Positions 16,974-24,916 of a stretch of 64,000 bases of DNA are shown here, in pieces. Below the pieces are notes generated by a model. The model was not told the DNA's origin. It saw only the letters and a list, made by a program, of their open reading frames with translations, and did not search any database. How positions within the stretch are numbered: the first letter of the stretch is position 1; the number at the start of each line of letters is the position of its first letter. This DNA comes from Larkinella sp. C7 (GTDB taxonomy: Bacteria > Bacteroidota > Bacteroidia > Cytophagales > Spirosomataceae): NCBI RefSeq assembly GCF_006149005.1, contig NZ_VBSL01000008.1, positions 124,001 to 188,000 of the forward strand. Direction: 5' to 3'. The position numbers and the translations under genes are program-made.

Positions 16974-18485
16974 ATGATTCAGAACAAATGGCGGATTGGG
17001 CTGGCCCTCTTGGCGGTATTGACCAACGCCTGTATCAACGATCACCAACCACCCGGGGTGTCGCAGGAAAACCCGGCTGCGTTCAAGGAAATTACCTCCA
17101 CGGATTTAGGCGGGGAAGCCTCCGCCGAAATTGCGACCTATGATCCGATCAGCAAACGCCTGTTTGTGGTCAACAATGAATCGACTCCCAAAGTCGATGT
17201 CCTGGATCTGACGGCCTACCCCAGGGTGACCAAATTACAACCCATCGATCTGACGGCCCTGGGCGGTGTAGCCAACAGCGTGGCGGTATACGGCGGAAAA
17301 CTTGCCATCGCCCTCGAAGCCACCAACAAACAGGCGAACGGGAGCGTGATCGTTCTGAACACGACGGATTTGTCTCCCGTCAAACAGATTACCGTGGGCG
17401 CGCTGCCCGACATGATCACCTTCAGCCCCGATGGTGCCTACATCGTTACGGCCAACGAGGGCGAACCCAGTGCCAACTACACCACTGATCCGGTGGGTTC
17501 CATTTCGATCATCAATGTCGCCGACAACTACAGCGTCAAAACCCTCACCTTCGAGTCGTTTGCGGCTTCGTTGCCGCAGTTGTCGGCAGGCGGTTTCCGG
17601 ATCTACGGCCCCGGTGCGACCTTTGCGCAGGATGTGGAGCCGGAATACGTAGCGATTTCGTCGGATTCCCAAAAAGCGTGGGTAACACTCCAGGAAAACA
17701 ATGGCATTGCCGAGGTTGATCTGGTAACGGGCACCATTTTGAAAATCAACCCACTGGGAACCAAAGACATCAACCTGGCCAACAACGCCATGGACCCCAG
17801 CGATCAGGACAGTAAAATTAGTCTGGGAACCTGGCCCGTTCGATCCTTTTTCCTGCCCGACGCGATTTCTTACTTTTCAGCCAGTGGCAATGGGTATCTG
17901 ATTACGGCCAACGAAGGCGACGCCCGGGAATATTCGGCGTTTGATGAGCAGGCACGCGTCAGCAGTCTCACCCTGGACCCCACGGCTTTTCCAACCGCTG
18001 CGGACTTGAAACTGCCCGCCAACCTGGGCCGCCTGCGGGTGACCAAAACGGCCGGAAACAGTGGTGGCGTCTACACCGAGCTTTACGGCTTTGGTGGCCG
18101 GGGCTTCAGCATTTACAACGCATCCACCGGAGCGCGGGTGTATGACTCGGGCAAAAGTCTGGAAGAGCAGGTTATTGCCGCCAACCTCAACCTGTATGAT
18201 GATGGGCGTTCGGACGACAAGGGTGTTGAACCGGAAGGCGTTACCGTCGGAATGATCAACGGCAAACCCATCGCGTTTGTCGGAATGGAACGGGCGGATG
18301 CGATTGCCATTTATGACGTTACCAACCCGGCGGCTCCCCAATTTCTCCAGCTTTTCAAAACCGGTGATGCCCCCGAAGGCGTGTTGTTTGTTCCGGCCGA
18401 AAACAGCCCAAACGGCCGCAGTATGCTGGTAGTGAGCAGCGAAGGCGACGGTACGGTCAAGATTTATCAGCCGGATAAAGTATAA
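16974..18485 (+). CDS. Choice-of-anchor I family lipoprotein (YVTN-like beta-propeller)
   Basis: A 503-residue lipoprotein. The start is set by the -7 box just upstream and by a short signal peptide ending in lipobox TNAC (Cys about residue 20). The propeller contains ISKRLFVVNNESTPKVDVLD, FSPDGAYIVTANEGEPSANY, EPEYVAISSDSQKAWVTLQE and the family hallmark DDKGVEPEGVTVGMINGK followed by AFVGMERADAIAIYDVT. Members of this family are sometimes annotated as alkaline phosphatases, but the catalytic evidence is thin. It is divergent from the phytase-like gene and convergent with the Na/Pi unit, with Pho-box-like repeats upstream, so a role in phosphate acquisition is plausible. Confidence 0.85.
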   Translation: MIQNKWRIGLALLAVLTNACINDHQPPGVSQENPAAFKEITSTDLGGEASAEIATYDPISKRLFVVNNESTPKVDVLDLTAYPRVTKLQPIDLTALGGVANSVAVYGGKLAIALEATNKQANGSVIVLNTTDLSPVKQITVGALPDMITFSPDGAYIVTANEGEPSANYTTDPVGSISIINVADNYSVKTLTFESFAASLPQLSAGGFRIYGPGATFAQDVEPEYVAISSDSQKAWVTLQENNGIAEVDLVTGTILKINPLGTKDINLANNAMDPSDQDSKISLGTWPVRSFFLPDAISYFSASGNGYLITANEGDAREYSAFDEQARVSSLTLDPTAFPTAADLKLPANLGRLRVTKTAGNSGGVYTELYGFGGRGFSIYNASTGARVYDSGKSLEEQVIAANLNLYDDGRSDDKGVEPEGVTVGMINGKPIAFVGMERADAIAIYDVTNPAAPQFLQLFKTGDAPEGVLFVPAENSPNGRSMLVVSSEGDGTVKIYQPDKV

Positions 18486-18499
18486 GAAAGACGCTTTAC

Positions 18500-18565
18500 T
18501 TTTCCTATAAAACCACAACACCGGCATTGAGAAACCAATGCCGGTGTTGTGGTTTTATAGGAAAA
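18500..18565. terminator. Perfect 30-bp bidirectional hairpin terminator
   Basis: Arms at 18500-18529 and 18536-18565 are perfect complements around a 6-base loop (AGAAAC). The stem ends are A/T-rich, giving T runs on either strand. The hairpin lies between convergent genes, ending 5 bases before the next stop codon on the minus strand. Confidence 0.8.
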
Positions 18566-18570
18566 AAACG

Positions 18571-18888
18571 CTAGTCCCGATCCTGTGGAATGACCATTCG
18601 TACCCGAAAAGCACCAATCTCCTTTTCGACCAGCCGGATCAGGTGCGTTATCGTCGATTCGATTTCCTGACTTTTGGGCGGATTGATACCCAGAAACAGA
18701 ATTGCCGAGTTGACCTCGATTTCGCAGTCGACCTCGTTCAGATAGACCATAAAATCGCCCAGTGAAATCCGGATTTCACCATTAAAAAAATACTCGACAC
18801 TTTGGATGTGCCGGTGCCGGGGACCAATCTCCAACCCTTCCCGGGCAATAAACCGCAGTCGTTTCTCTATCTTATCAAAAATGTGCAT
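18571..18888 (-). CDS. Hypothetical protein (105 aa), downstream of Na/Pi cotransporter
   Basis: A 105-residue soluble protein starting MHIFDKIEKRLRFIAREG. A GTG 18 bases upstream is a possible alternative start. No signal peptide or membrane segment is seen and I do not recognise the family. The C-terminal half has a helical, charged pattern (SQEIESTITHLIRLVEKEIG). It lies 28 bases after the Na/Pi cotransporter stop on the same strand, so it is probably co-transcribed. A link to phosphate transport is only positional. Confidence 0.72.
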   Translation of the reverse strand: MHIFDKIEKRLRFIAREGLEIGPRHRHIQSVEYFFNGEIRISLGDFMVYLNEVDCEIEVNSAILFLGINPPKSQEIESTITHLIRLVEKEIGAFRVRMVIPQDRD

Positions 18889-18916
18889 ATCCGTGTAGGT
18901 TAACACCGAAAAACTA

Positions 18917-19888
18917 TCAATGGGACATGACCGCCCGCTTTGGGGTTGAAATGGTATCCGGAACCCAGCGCTCGAACACAGCGGCTAAGCGGGACGTAAA
19001 AGGAGCGGCCAGCAAAACCCCCAGAACATTAAACAGGACGTGTGCATTGGCCAGCTGGCGCCCAACCGGGGCCTGTTTACTGATCAAAAGCACGAGTTCG
19101 GTGAAAGGCACAATCAGCAACAAGCCCAGCATGATGGACAATAGGTTGAAAAGGAGATGAAAAAGACCGGTACGAACAGCCGCTTTCGTGCGTCCAACGG
19201 ATGCCACCAGCGTATCGGCGCAGGTTCCCAGTTCGGCTCCCATCATGACGGCAATCCCCGCCCCGAGGGTCAGCAGCCCTTGTCCGGCCAGAACAACCGA
19301 CATGCCCACGGTGGCCGACGATGATTGCAGCAAAACCGTTACGCCGGCACCCGTCAGGGCACCCAGCCAGGGTTCCGCCAGTCCCTTCATCCAGTTCACC
19401 ACCTGGGGTAGGTGTTTCAGCGGTTGAACGGCCTCCTCCATGAGAAAGAGTCCCAGAAAAAGCATTCCGAACCCCAGGATGACCTGCCCCCATTGGGTGA
19501 GGGTTTCGCGCCGGGCCAGAATCATGATTCCCAGACCAACCGCCATGGGCACGCCCGCCCATTTTCCAATGTCAAACGCAATGAGTTCACTTGAAAAGGT
19601 GGTTCCGATATTGGCCCCCAATACAATACCGATGGCCTGACGAAAGGTCAACGCCCCGGAATTGACCAGCGCAATGGTCATGATGATGACCGCAGAAGAA
19701 GAGTCCAGCAGCGTGGTGACCACGACGCCCGTCAAAATGCTGGTGAATACCGTCCGGGTAAATGTCTTTAGCCAGCCCTGTAGCTTGTCCCCCGAAATCG
19801 CTTTTAAACCGTCTGACAGGTAATTGAGGGCAAACAGAAAAAGGGTTAACCCGGCTAAGACGAGCAGGATTATTTCCAGATACGCCAT
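18917..19888 (-). CDS. Na/Pi-cotransporter family membrane protein
   Basis: A 323-residue inner-membrane protein with about eight or nine hydrophobic helices, built as the usual inverted duplication of the Na_Pi_cotrans domain. The two repeat signatures are LDSSSAVIIMTIALVNSGAL with GIVLGANIGTT, and LQSSSATVGMSVVLAGQG with MMGAELGTCAD. The second keeps the canonical QSSS; the first has Asp in place of Gln. The C-terminal PhoU-like domain of YjbB-type proteins is absent. It probably moves phosphate with sodium. Its position next to the phosphatase/phytase genes supports that. Confidence 0.88.
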   Translation of the reverse strand: MAYLEIILLVLAGLTLFLFALNYLSDGLKAISGDKLQGWLKTFTRTVFTSILTGVVVTTLLDSSSAVIIMTIALVNSGALTFRQAIGIVLGANIGTTFSSELIAFDIGKWAGVPMAVGLGIMILARRETLTQWGQVILGFGMLFLGLFLMEEAVQPLKHLPQVVNWMKGLAEPWLGALTGAGVTVLLQSSSATVGMSVVLAGQGLLTLGAGIAVMMGAELGTCADTLVASVGRTKAAVRTGLFHLLFNLLSIMLGLLLIVPFTELVLLISKQAPVGRQLANAHVLFNVLGVLLAAPFTSRLAAVFERWVPDTISTPKRAVMSH

Positions 19889-20033
19889 ATAAGAAAGCCA
19901 CTTGATTTATCGAAGTTACGGCTTGCCCGGTTTTTATCACCGCATGGAAGATTATGGATTTGTTATGATTAACCGGCCCTAAAACCGGGCGACGAACCAG
20001 GCCTATTCACCAGTCGGCACGAGTAAAAACGAC

Positions 20034-20321
20034 TCATTTCGCGGGGTCGTTGCCCTCCGGTGTAAACCTCACCAGCGCATCGCCGAGCATCCCGTCCTCC
20101 TTTTTTGTTATGCGTTTTAACCGGGCAAACGCATCTTTCCGCACCTTGATCGAGGCATCATCGAAGCGTTTGAACGTGGCCCAGTCGACATAAGCCCGGT
20201 TGGAATCGGTATCCAGAAAACCGCCATATTCGAGTTGGTGTTTGTCCAGTTCCAGCACGTAAATCACGGTCAGCGTAATGGGCTGGTTCGTTTTGGAGTA
20301 GAAAGTCCAGGTCAGTTTCAT
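20034..20321 (-). CDS. Hypothetical protein (95 aa)
   Basis: A 95-residue soluble protein starting MKLTWTFYSKTNQPITLTV, with IYVLELDKHQLEYGGFLDTD, a central basic stretch and a C-terminus ending GNDPAK. There is no signal peptide, no membrane segment and no family I recognise. Codon use resembles neighbouring genes. It stands alone between the Na/Pi unit and the divergent glycosidase-like gene, and its function is unknown. Confidence 0.65.
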   Translation of the reverse strand: MKLTWTFYSKTNQPITLTVIYVLELDKHQLEYGGFLDTDSNRAYVDWATFKRFDDASIKVRKDAFARLKRITKKEDGMLGDALVRFTPEGNDPAK

Positions 20322-20421
20322 ACCGGTAAGGTACGTTCTGGTTTTGTAGAAGCCATTGATTTGCGCCTACTTTCTGACTACTTTTATTCTTTCCAGCTTT
20401 CAATCAGCCCATTCCGTTCCC

Positions 20422-22563
20422 GTGAAAAAACCGTTTCTTCTTTGTCTGGTTTGCTTTCTGTTTTCGTTTACTGCCGGAATTGCCCAAAAAACCGCCCAGC
20501 CAGTTCCATCCGTAAAATGGCCGGACAACCTGCCGTGGTGGAAAGCGAACAACCTGCGCGTGATCCAGACGAATTTGCCCGCCTACGAAGCCGCCACGCT
20601 CCACCCGGATTCGCTGCTGAAAGACCTACTGGCGTGTTCGGCCAACACATTGCTGATCAACGCGGGCGGCATTATGGCCTTCTACCCTACCCAACTCGAT
20701 TTTCAGTATACCAACCCCTACATGAAACCGAACACGCTGGCTGAGGTCATCAAAAAGTGCCACGAAAACGGCATTCGGGTGGTGGTGCGGTTCGACTTCA
20801 GCCGGGTTCACGAAAGCATTTTCAAAGCCCACCCCGACTGGTGTTATATTTCACCCAAAGGCGAACGGATCATCAACACGGATATGTACGTGGTGTCGAT
20901 CAACGCGCCGTATGTGCAGGACCGGGCGTTCAAAATCATCGCCGAGGTGATCGACCGGTTTCCGATCGACGGAATTTTCCTGAACATGCCGGGCTATCAG
21001 GTCAACAACCCGTACGAGGGCAAATACCACGGCATCGACCAGAATGAAGCCGACAAAAAAGCCTTCGCAGCCTTCAGTCCGGGAATGACCCTGCCCACCG
21101 TCGAGAACAAAGCCGATCCGGTTTTTCAGAAGTACCTGGCCTTTAAAAAAGCCACGGTCGAGGACTGGTCGAAGCGGTTGCACGAACTGGTAAAGTCCAA
21201 AAACCCGCAGATTGCAATCTGCACGTATATGGACAAATACGTCGACATCATCCGGCACGAATCCCAGTCTAACACCAGCCTTCCCTACTGGCCCTACACG
21301 GCTTCCGACAACGTGAGCAATGCCGTCAACTCCTTTCCCGATCACATCGTCAGCAACGCCAGCATTCAGCAGATTTCGTTTCAGTCGCGCTACAATGCCG
21401 TGGAGCCGGAAGAAGTCGGCATTCGGCTCTACGAAAACATCGCCAATGGTTCGGGGCTGGATATCAGCCTGATGGGCGACATGCGGGGGTACGAAGATGA
21501 ACGCAACTTCGACATCGTCAAAACCATTTACGCCCACCACAAGAAGCACGAACCGTATTTCGGGAACTACCAATCTGTCGCTAAAATCGCCGTTGTGGCC
21601 CCCGGCGCCTGGCCAAGTGGCGAACCCATGCAGGAATACCGGGGCATTGTGCTGATGCTGAAAGAAGCCCACCTGCCATTCGACATCATCGAAGACGCAC
21701 AGATCGGCAATCTGGCCGAGAAAGTCAAAAAATACAAACTCCTGATTTTGCCGGAAATCACCTACCTGAGTGTCGAAGCCATCCGGGTTTTGAAAGAAGC
21801 GAGCCAGCAGGGCACCCACCTTATTGCCACCAACCGGACGCTGTTCGACAGTCCGGAAACCTTGCAGGACTTGTTCGGGGCCAAAATTATCCAGAAAGAC
21901 CACGACGGGGCCGGGTTTTACCTCAACCCCGAAAACAAAACCGTCTTCAAACGTTTTCAGAAACAGTCGATGCTTTTCTGGAAATTCAATCTGGGACTCT
22001 ACGATCTGAAAGCCGCCGATGCGGTTTTTCTGCCCATCCTGGCGAAGGGCCGCCCCGGCCCACCAGAGATCATCGGCGGACACGATCCCACCGGCTATTA
22101 CGCGATGGGTGTTAAAAAACACGCTAAAAGTCAAGCGGTTATCCTACCGATCAATCTGGGGCGGCTCTATTACATGCACGGCTACGAACAACACAAAAAC
22201 ATCCTGCTCGACGCCATCGACTACCTGTTGCCGGAAGCCAACCAACTGGTTCAGACCAACGCGCCCGAACGCATCGAGGTTATTTTGCAGGAATACACGA
22301 AGAACATCCCGGCCAATCTCTCCAAAAAAACCTCCGACGGCCTGATTCTACACCTCGTTAACCTGACCGGTTTTAGCGGGAACACCTATTTCAAACCGCT
22401 GCCGGTGTATGAGCTGAGTTTCAAAATCAAGTCGGATTTCAAGCCCTCGAAAGTATTCTCGATGGTGACCGAAAAACCGGTTCCGTTTACGTGGAAAAAC
22501 GGTTTCGTGGAGTTAAAAGTGGCCAAACTCGGCGACTTCGACGGGCTGGTACTGGACCGGTAA
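20422..22563 (+). CDS. Secreted putative glycoside hydrolase (TIM barrel plus beta-galactosidase trimerisation-like domain)
   Basis: About 713 residues, taking the GTG that gives a clean signal peptide (KKPFLLCLVCFLFSFTAGIAQ). An ATG 22 codons upstream is in frame but would bury the signal sequence. The first about 370 residues look like a (beta/alpha)8 hydrolase of the hypothetical-glycosyl-hydrolase type: LLACSANTLLINAGG, CHENGIRVVVRFDFSR, HPDWCYISPKGERI and FPIDGIFLNMPGYQ. Residues about 400-520 resemble the class-I-glutaminase-like trimerisation domain of GH42 enzymes (KYKLLILPEITYLS, HLIATNRTLFD). The catalytic residues and the substrate cannot be fixed from sequence alone. Confidence 0.72.
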   Translation: MKKPFLLCLVCFLFSFTAGIAQKTAQPVPSVKWPDNLPWWKANNLRVIQTNLPAYEAATLHPDSLLKDLLACSANTLLINAGGIMAFYPTQLDFQYTNPYMKPNTLAEVIKKCHENGIRVVVRFDFSRVHESIFKAHPDWCYISPKGERIINTDMYVVSINAPYVQDRAFKIIAEVIDRFPIDGIFLNMPGYQVNNPYEGKYHGIDQNEADKKAFAAFSPGMTLPTVENKADPVFQKYLAFKKATVEDWSKRLHELVKSKNPQIAICTYMDKYVDIIRHESQSNTSLPYWPYTASDNVSNAVNSFPDHIVSNASIQQISFQSRYNAVEPEEVGIRLYENIANGSGLDISLMGDMRGYEDERNFDIVKTIYAHHKKHEPYFGNYQSVAKIAVVAPGAWPSGEPMQEYRGIVLMLKEAHLPFDIIEDAQIGNLAEKVKKYKLLILPEITYLSVEAIRVLKEASQQGTHLIATNRTLFDSPETLQDLFGAKIIQKDHDGAGFYLNPENKTVFKRFQKQSMLFWKFNLGLYDLKAADAVFLPILAKGRPGPPEIIGGHDPTGYYAMGVKKHAKSQAVILPINLGRLYYMHGYEQHKNILLDAIDYLLPEANQLVQTNAPERIEVILQEYTKNIPANLSKKTSDGLILHLVNLTGFSGNTYFKPLPVYELSFKIKSDFKPSKVFSMVTEKPVPFTWKNGFVELKVAKLGDFDGLVLDR

Positions 22564-22649
22564 ATATATCGGTCCCTCGCCAAAGGCTACTGACATAGGG
22601 CTGTCACCGGGTCGCGTTTACTTTGTATCGTAAACAAACCCCAACGACT

Positions 22650-23147
22650 ATGTCACAGATCGAAATGCTTTTGAAGGAAATGGATCAGGAAGCCAAAACC
22701 ACCCGGAACATGCTTGGCCGCGTTCCCAACGACAAGTATGATTGGCAACCGCACGAAAAAAGCATGACCGTCCGGGCGCTGGCCACCCACATTGCCGAAT
22801 TGCCTTCGTGGGTGACGCTGGCGTTGACCACCGAAGAACTCGATTTTGCCACGACTCCGTATCAGCCCGTAGTGATTAACGATACAGCCCAGTTGCTGGA
22901 CTATTTCGAACGAATGCTGGCCGACGGAAAAGCGCATCTGGAACAGGCTACTGAAGAACAACTGGAAGGCCGGTGGGTGCTGCGCGAGGGCGAACAGATT
23001 TACAGCGACACCTCGAAAGGCGAAATGATCCGCATTTCGTTCAGCCAGATTGTGCACCACCGGGCGCAGTTGGGCGTATACCTGCGTCTGCTGAACATTC
23101 CGATTCCGGGCAGCTACGGCCCAAGTGCGGATGAACCCGGTTTTTGA
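22650..23147 (+). CDS. DinB-family putative metal-dependent enzyme
   Basis: A 165-residue four-helix-bundle protein, starting at the ATG of MSQIEMLLKEM; a TTG nine codons upstream is less likely. Metal-binding His positions of the DinB/YfiT fold are visible in MTVRALATHIAELPSW and in QIVHHRAQLGVYLRLL. Family members are metal-dependent transferases or are induced by DNA damage. A TACTTTG element at 22619-22625 may be the -7 box. It is monocistronic, the neighbours give no clue, and the substrate is unknown. Confidence 0.85.
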   Translation: MSQIEMLLKEMDQEAKTTRNMLGRVPNDKYDWQPHEKSMTVRALATHIAELPSWVTLALTTEELDFATTPYQPVVINDTAQLLDYFERMLADGKAHLEQATEEQLEGRWVLREGEQIYSDTSKGEMIRISFSQIVHHRAQLGVYLRLLNIPIPGSYGPSADEPGF

Positions 23148-23251
23148 TAGAAAGATGAAAGAGATGAGACGAGAGCGTAAAGACTTAACTACTGAACAAC
23201 CATGCGTTTTTTCTTTACTCTCACTTCTCTGCTCTTTAGTCTCGCGTTGAA

Positions 23252-24394
23252 TCAATACCCCTTCAAACTCAACTCCTCGGTATCGACCATTTCAACGCGC
23301 TTGCCCATTTTTTTCTGGATGATTTTAAAATGGTGTTCGTCGTCGGGGCAGATCAGGGAAATGGCTTCCCCTTCGGCCTCGGCGCGACCCGTTCTGCCAA
23401 TCCGGTGAATGTAATCTTTGGGAGAACGCGGCAATTCGTAGTTGATCACAAAGGGCAACAACTGAATATCGATCCCTCTGGAAATCAAATCCGTAGCCAC
23501 CATCACCGGCAACTTCCCGGATTTGAATTTGCTCAGGGTTTCGGTCCGCGCGCCCTGGCTTTTATCGCCGTGAATGGCTTCGGCCTGCACACCGTTTTTC
23601 CGGAGCTTCACCACCAGATTGTCGGCCGTCCGGGTCGATGAAACAAACACCAGCACCTGCGTCATCTTCCGTTCCTTGATCAAATACCGCAGCAACGGCC
23701 CTTTCCGTTCCGGGTCGATCCGGTAGGCAACCTGCTTGATCAGATCCAGATTCTGCGGTTCTTCAGCAATTTCAATTTTAATCGGATTGCGCAGCAGATT
23801 TTCCCGGATTCCCTGGATCGCATCCCCCAGCGTGGCCGAAAACAGAATGTTCTGACGGTTTTTGGGCAACATTTCGAAAATCTCATTCATCTCGCCGGCA
23901 AAGCCCATATCCAGCATTTTATCGGCTTCATCGAGCACCAGAATCGCCACTTCCCAGAGGTGTAAGGCGTTGGAAGACACCAGGTCCAGCAGGCGACCCG
24001 GCGTGGCCACCACAATTTCGGCCCCCAGCAAGGCAATCATCTGCGGATTGATCGACACCCCGCCGTAGACCGCCAGGGTTTTCACTTTTCGGGGCAGGTT
24101 TGCCGCCAGCGTTTGAAACACTTCGGCCACCTGAACGGCCAGTTCGCGGGTGGGCACCAGCACCAGGACTTTTACGTTGCGGTCGTTGGTGGTCTTTCGG
24201 CGCTGAAACATTTCCAGAATCGGCAGCACAAAACCGGCGGTTTTGCCCGAGCCGGTTTTGGCAATTCCCAGCACATCGTGTCCTTTCAGAATGGTCGGAA
24301 TCGCTTCCTGCTGAATGGGATAGGGTTCGGTATATTGCTGCTCCGCGACGGCTTTCAGGAGTGGTTCGGATAATCCAAGCGATGAAAAAGACAT
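23252..24394 (-). CDS. DEAD-box RNA helicase (RhlE-like)
   Basis: A 380-residue ATP-dependent RNA helicase core with all motifs in order: Q motif (YPIQQEAIP), Walker A AKTGSGKT (residues 45-52), PTRELAVQVAE, TPGRLLDLV, motif II DEAD, SAT, then the second RecA domain with VFVSSTRTADNL, ATDLISRGIDI and HRIGRTGRAE. Only a short C-terminal tail follows, without the basic extension seen in many RhlE proteins. It probably remodels RNA structure in ribosome assembly or cold response. A perfect -7 box on its strand lies about 42 bases upstream. Confidence 0.95.
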   Translation of the reverse strand: MSFSSLGLSEPLLKAVAEQQYTEPYPIQQEAIPTILKGHDVLGIAKTGSGKTAGFVLPILEMFQRRKTTNDRNVKVLVLVPTRELAVQVAEVFQTLAANLPRKVKTLAVYGGVSINPQMIALLGAEIVVATPGRLLDLVSSNALHLWEVAILVLDEADKMLDMGFAGEMNEIFEMLPKNRQNILFSATLGDAIQGIRENLLRNPIKIEIAEEPQNLDLIKQVAYRIDPERKGPLLRYLIKERKMTQVLVFVSSTRTADNLVVKLRKNGVQAEAIHGDKSQGARTETLSKFKSGKLPVMVATDLISRGIDIQLLPFVINYELPRSPKDYIHRIGRTGRAEAEGEAISLICPDDEHHFKIIQKKMGKRVEMVDTEELSLKGY

Positions 24395-24435
24395 AATGTG
24401 TTAAAAAGAGGAAGGATAGAAACGGCTTCCGGCTT

Positions 24436-24443
24436 CAAATATA
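24436..24443 (-). promoter_or_regulatory. Bacteroidota -7 box for the DEAD-box helicase
   Basis: Plus-strand CAAATATA reads TATATTTG on the minus strand, a perfect TAnnTTTG match 42 bases upstream of the helicase start codon. No clear -33 TTTG is found at 19-21 bases. Confidence 0.5.
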
Positions 24444-24516
24444 CCACTAAATACCGGGGCGGTGGTTTTGTACGCATGAACTTACTAGGTTTACACGTAC
24501 CATTTCATCTTTCCGT

Positions 24517-24807
24517 ATGGACAGGAAATTAACATTGAAGCTCGATGAAGACGTGATTCCGCAAGCTAAAATCTACGCAGCTTCGCAAAACAGAAGCCTG
24601 TCAGGGTTGGTAGAAGGATATTTAAAATCGCTGGTCAGTCAGAACGATTCAGACCGTGAAAATGAGGAAATCAAAATTTCTCCATTTGTCAAAAGTATGA
24701 CATCGCGGATTGGGATCCCCTCGGATTGGAATCCGAAAGATTTTAAGGAGTCAGAGCTTCCAATCATGACCGCACAGGAATATCTAGTCAGCATTGGTCG
24801 GAAATGA
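24517..24807 (+). CDS. DUF6364-type antitoxin-like protein, no adjacent toxin
   Basis: A 96-residue protein with an N-terminal ribbon-helix-helix-like segment: MDRKLTLKLDEDVIPQAKIY, then a helix ASQNRSLSGLVEGYLKSL. This matches the DUF6364 antitoxin pattern. The C-terminal half (about residues 60-96) contains IGIPSDWNPKDF and would normally contact a PIN-domain toxin encoded just downstream. Here the next 109 bases hold no PIN toxin frame and the following gene is on the opposite strand, so it is solitary. Codon use is more A/T-rich than in the flanking helicase genes, consistent with acquisition by transfer. Confidence 0.75.
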   Translation: MDRKLTLKLDEDVIPQAKIYAASQNRSLSGLVEGYLKSLVSQNDSDRENEEIKISPFVKSMTSRIGIPSDWNPKDFKESELPIMTAQEYLVSIGRK

Positions 24808-24916
24808 TCAGTCATCTTTGGCCCGCAAAACACTGTCAATCAGCCGCTTTACTCCTATAAAAACTTTATGATAGTATCTCAAAGGGAAGGCGTCCGGTTC
24901 AAAAGTAGCTTTCCCG

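Noticed and set aside
20356-20421. Upstream ATG for the putative glycoside hydrolase
   Set aside because: The GTG at 20422 gives a canonical signal peptide; the longer form places 22 odd residues before it.
24808-24916. A PIN-domain toxin partner for the DUF6364 gene
   Set aside because: Only 109 bases are available and no frame encodes a PIN start or acidic motif.
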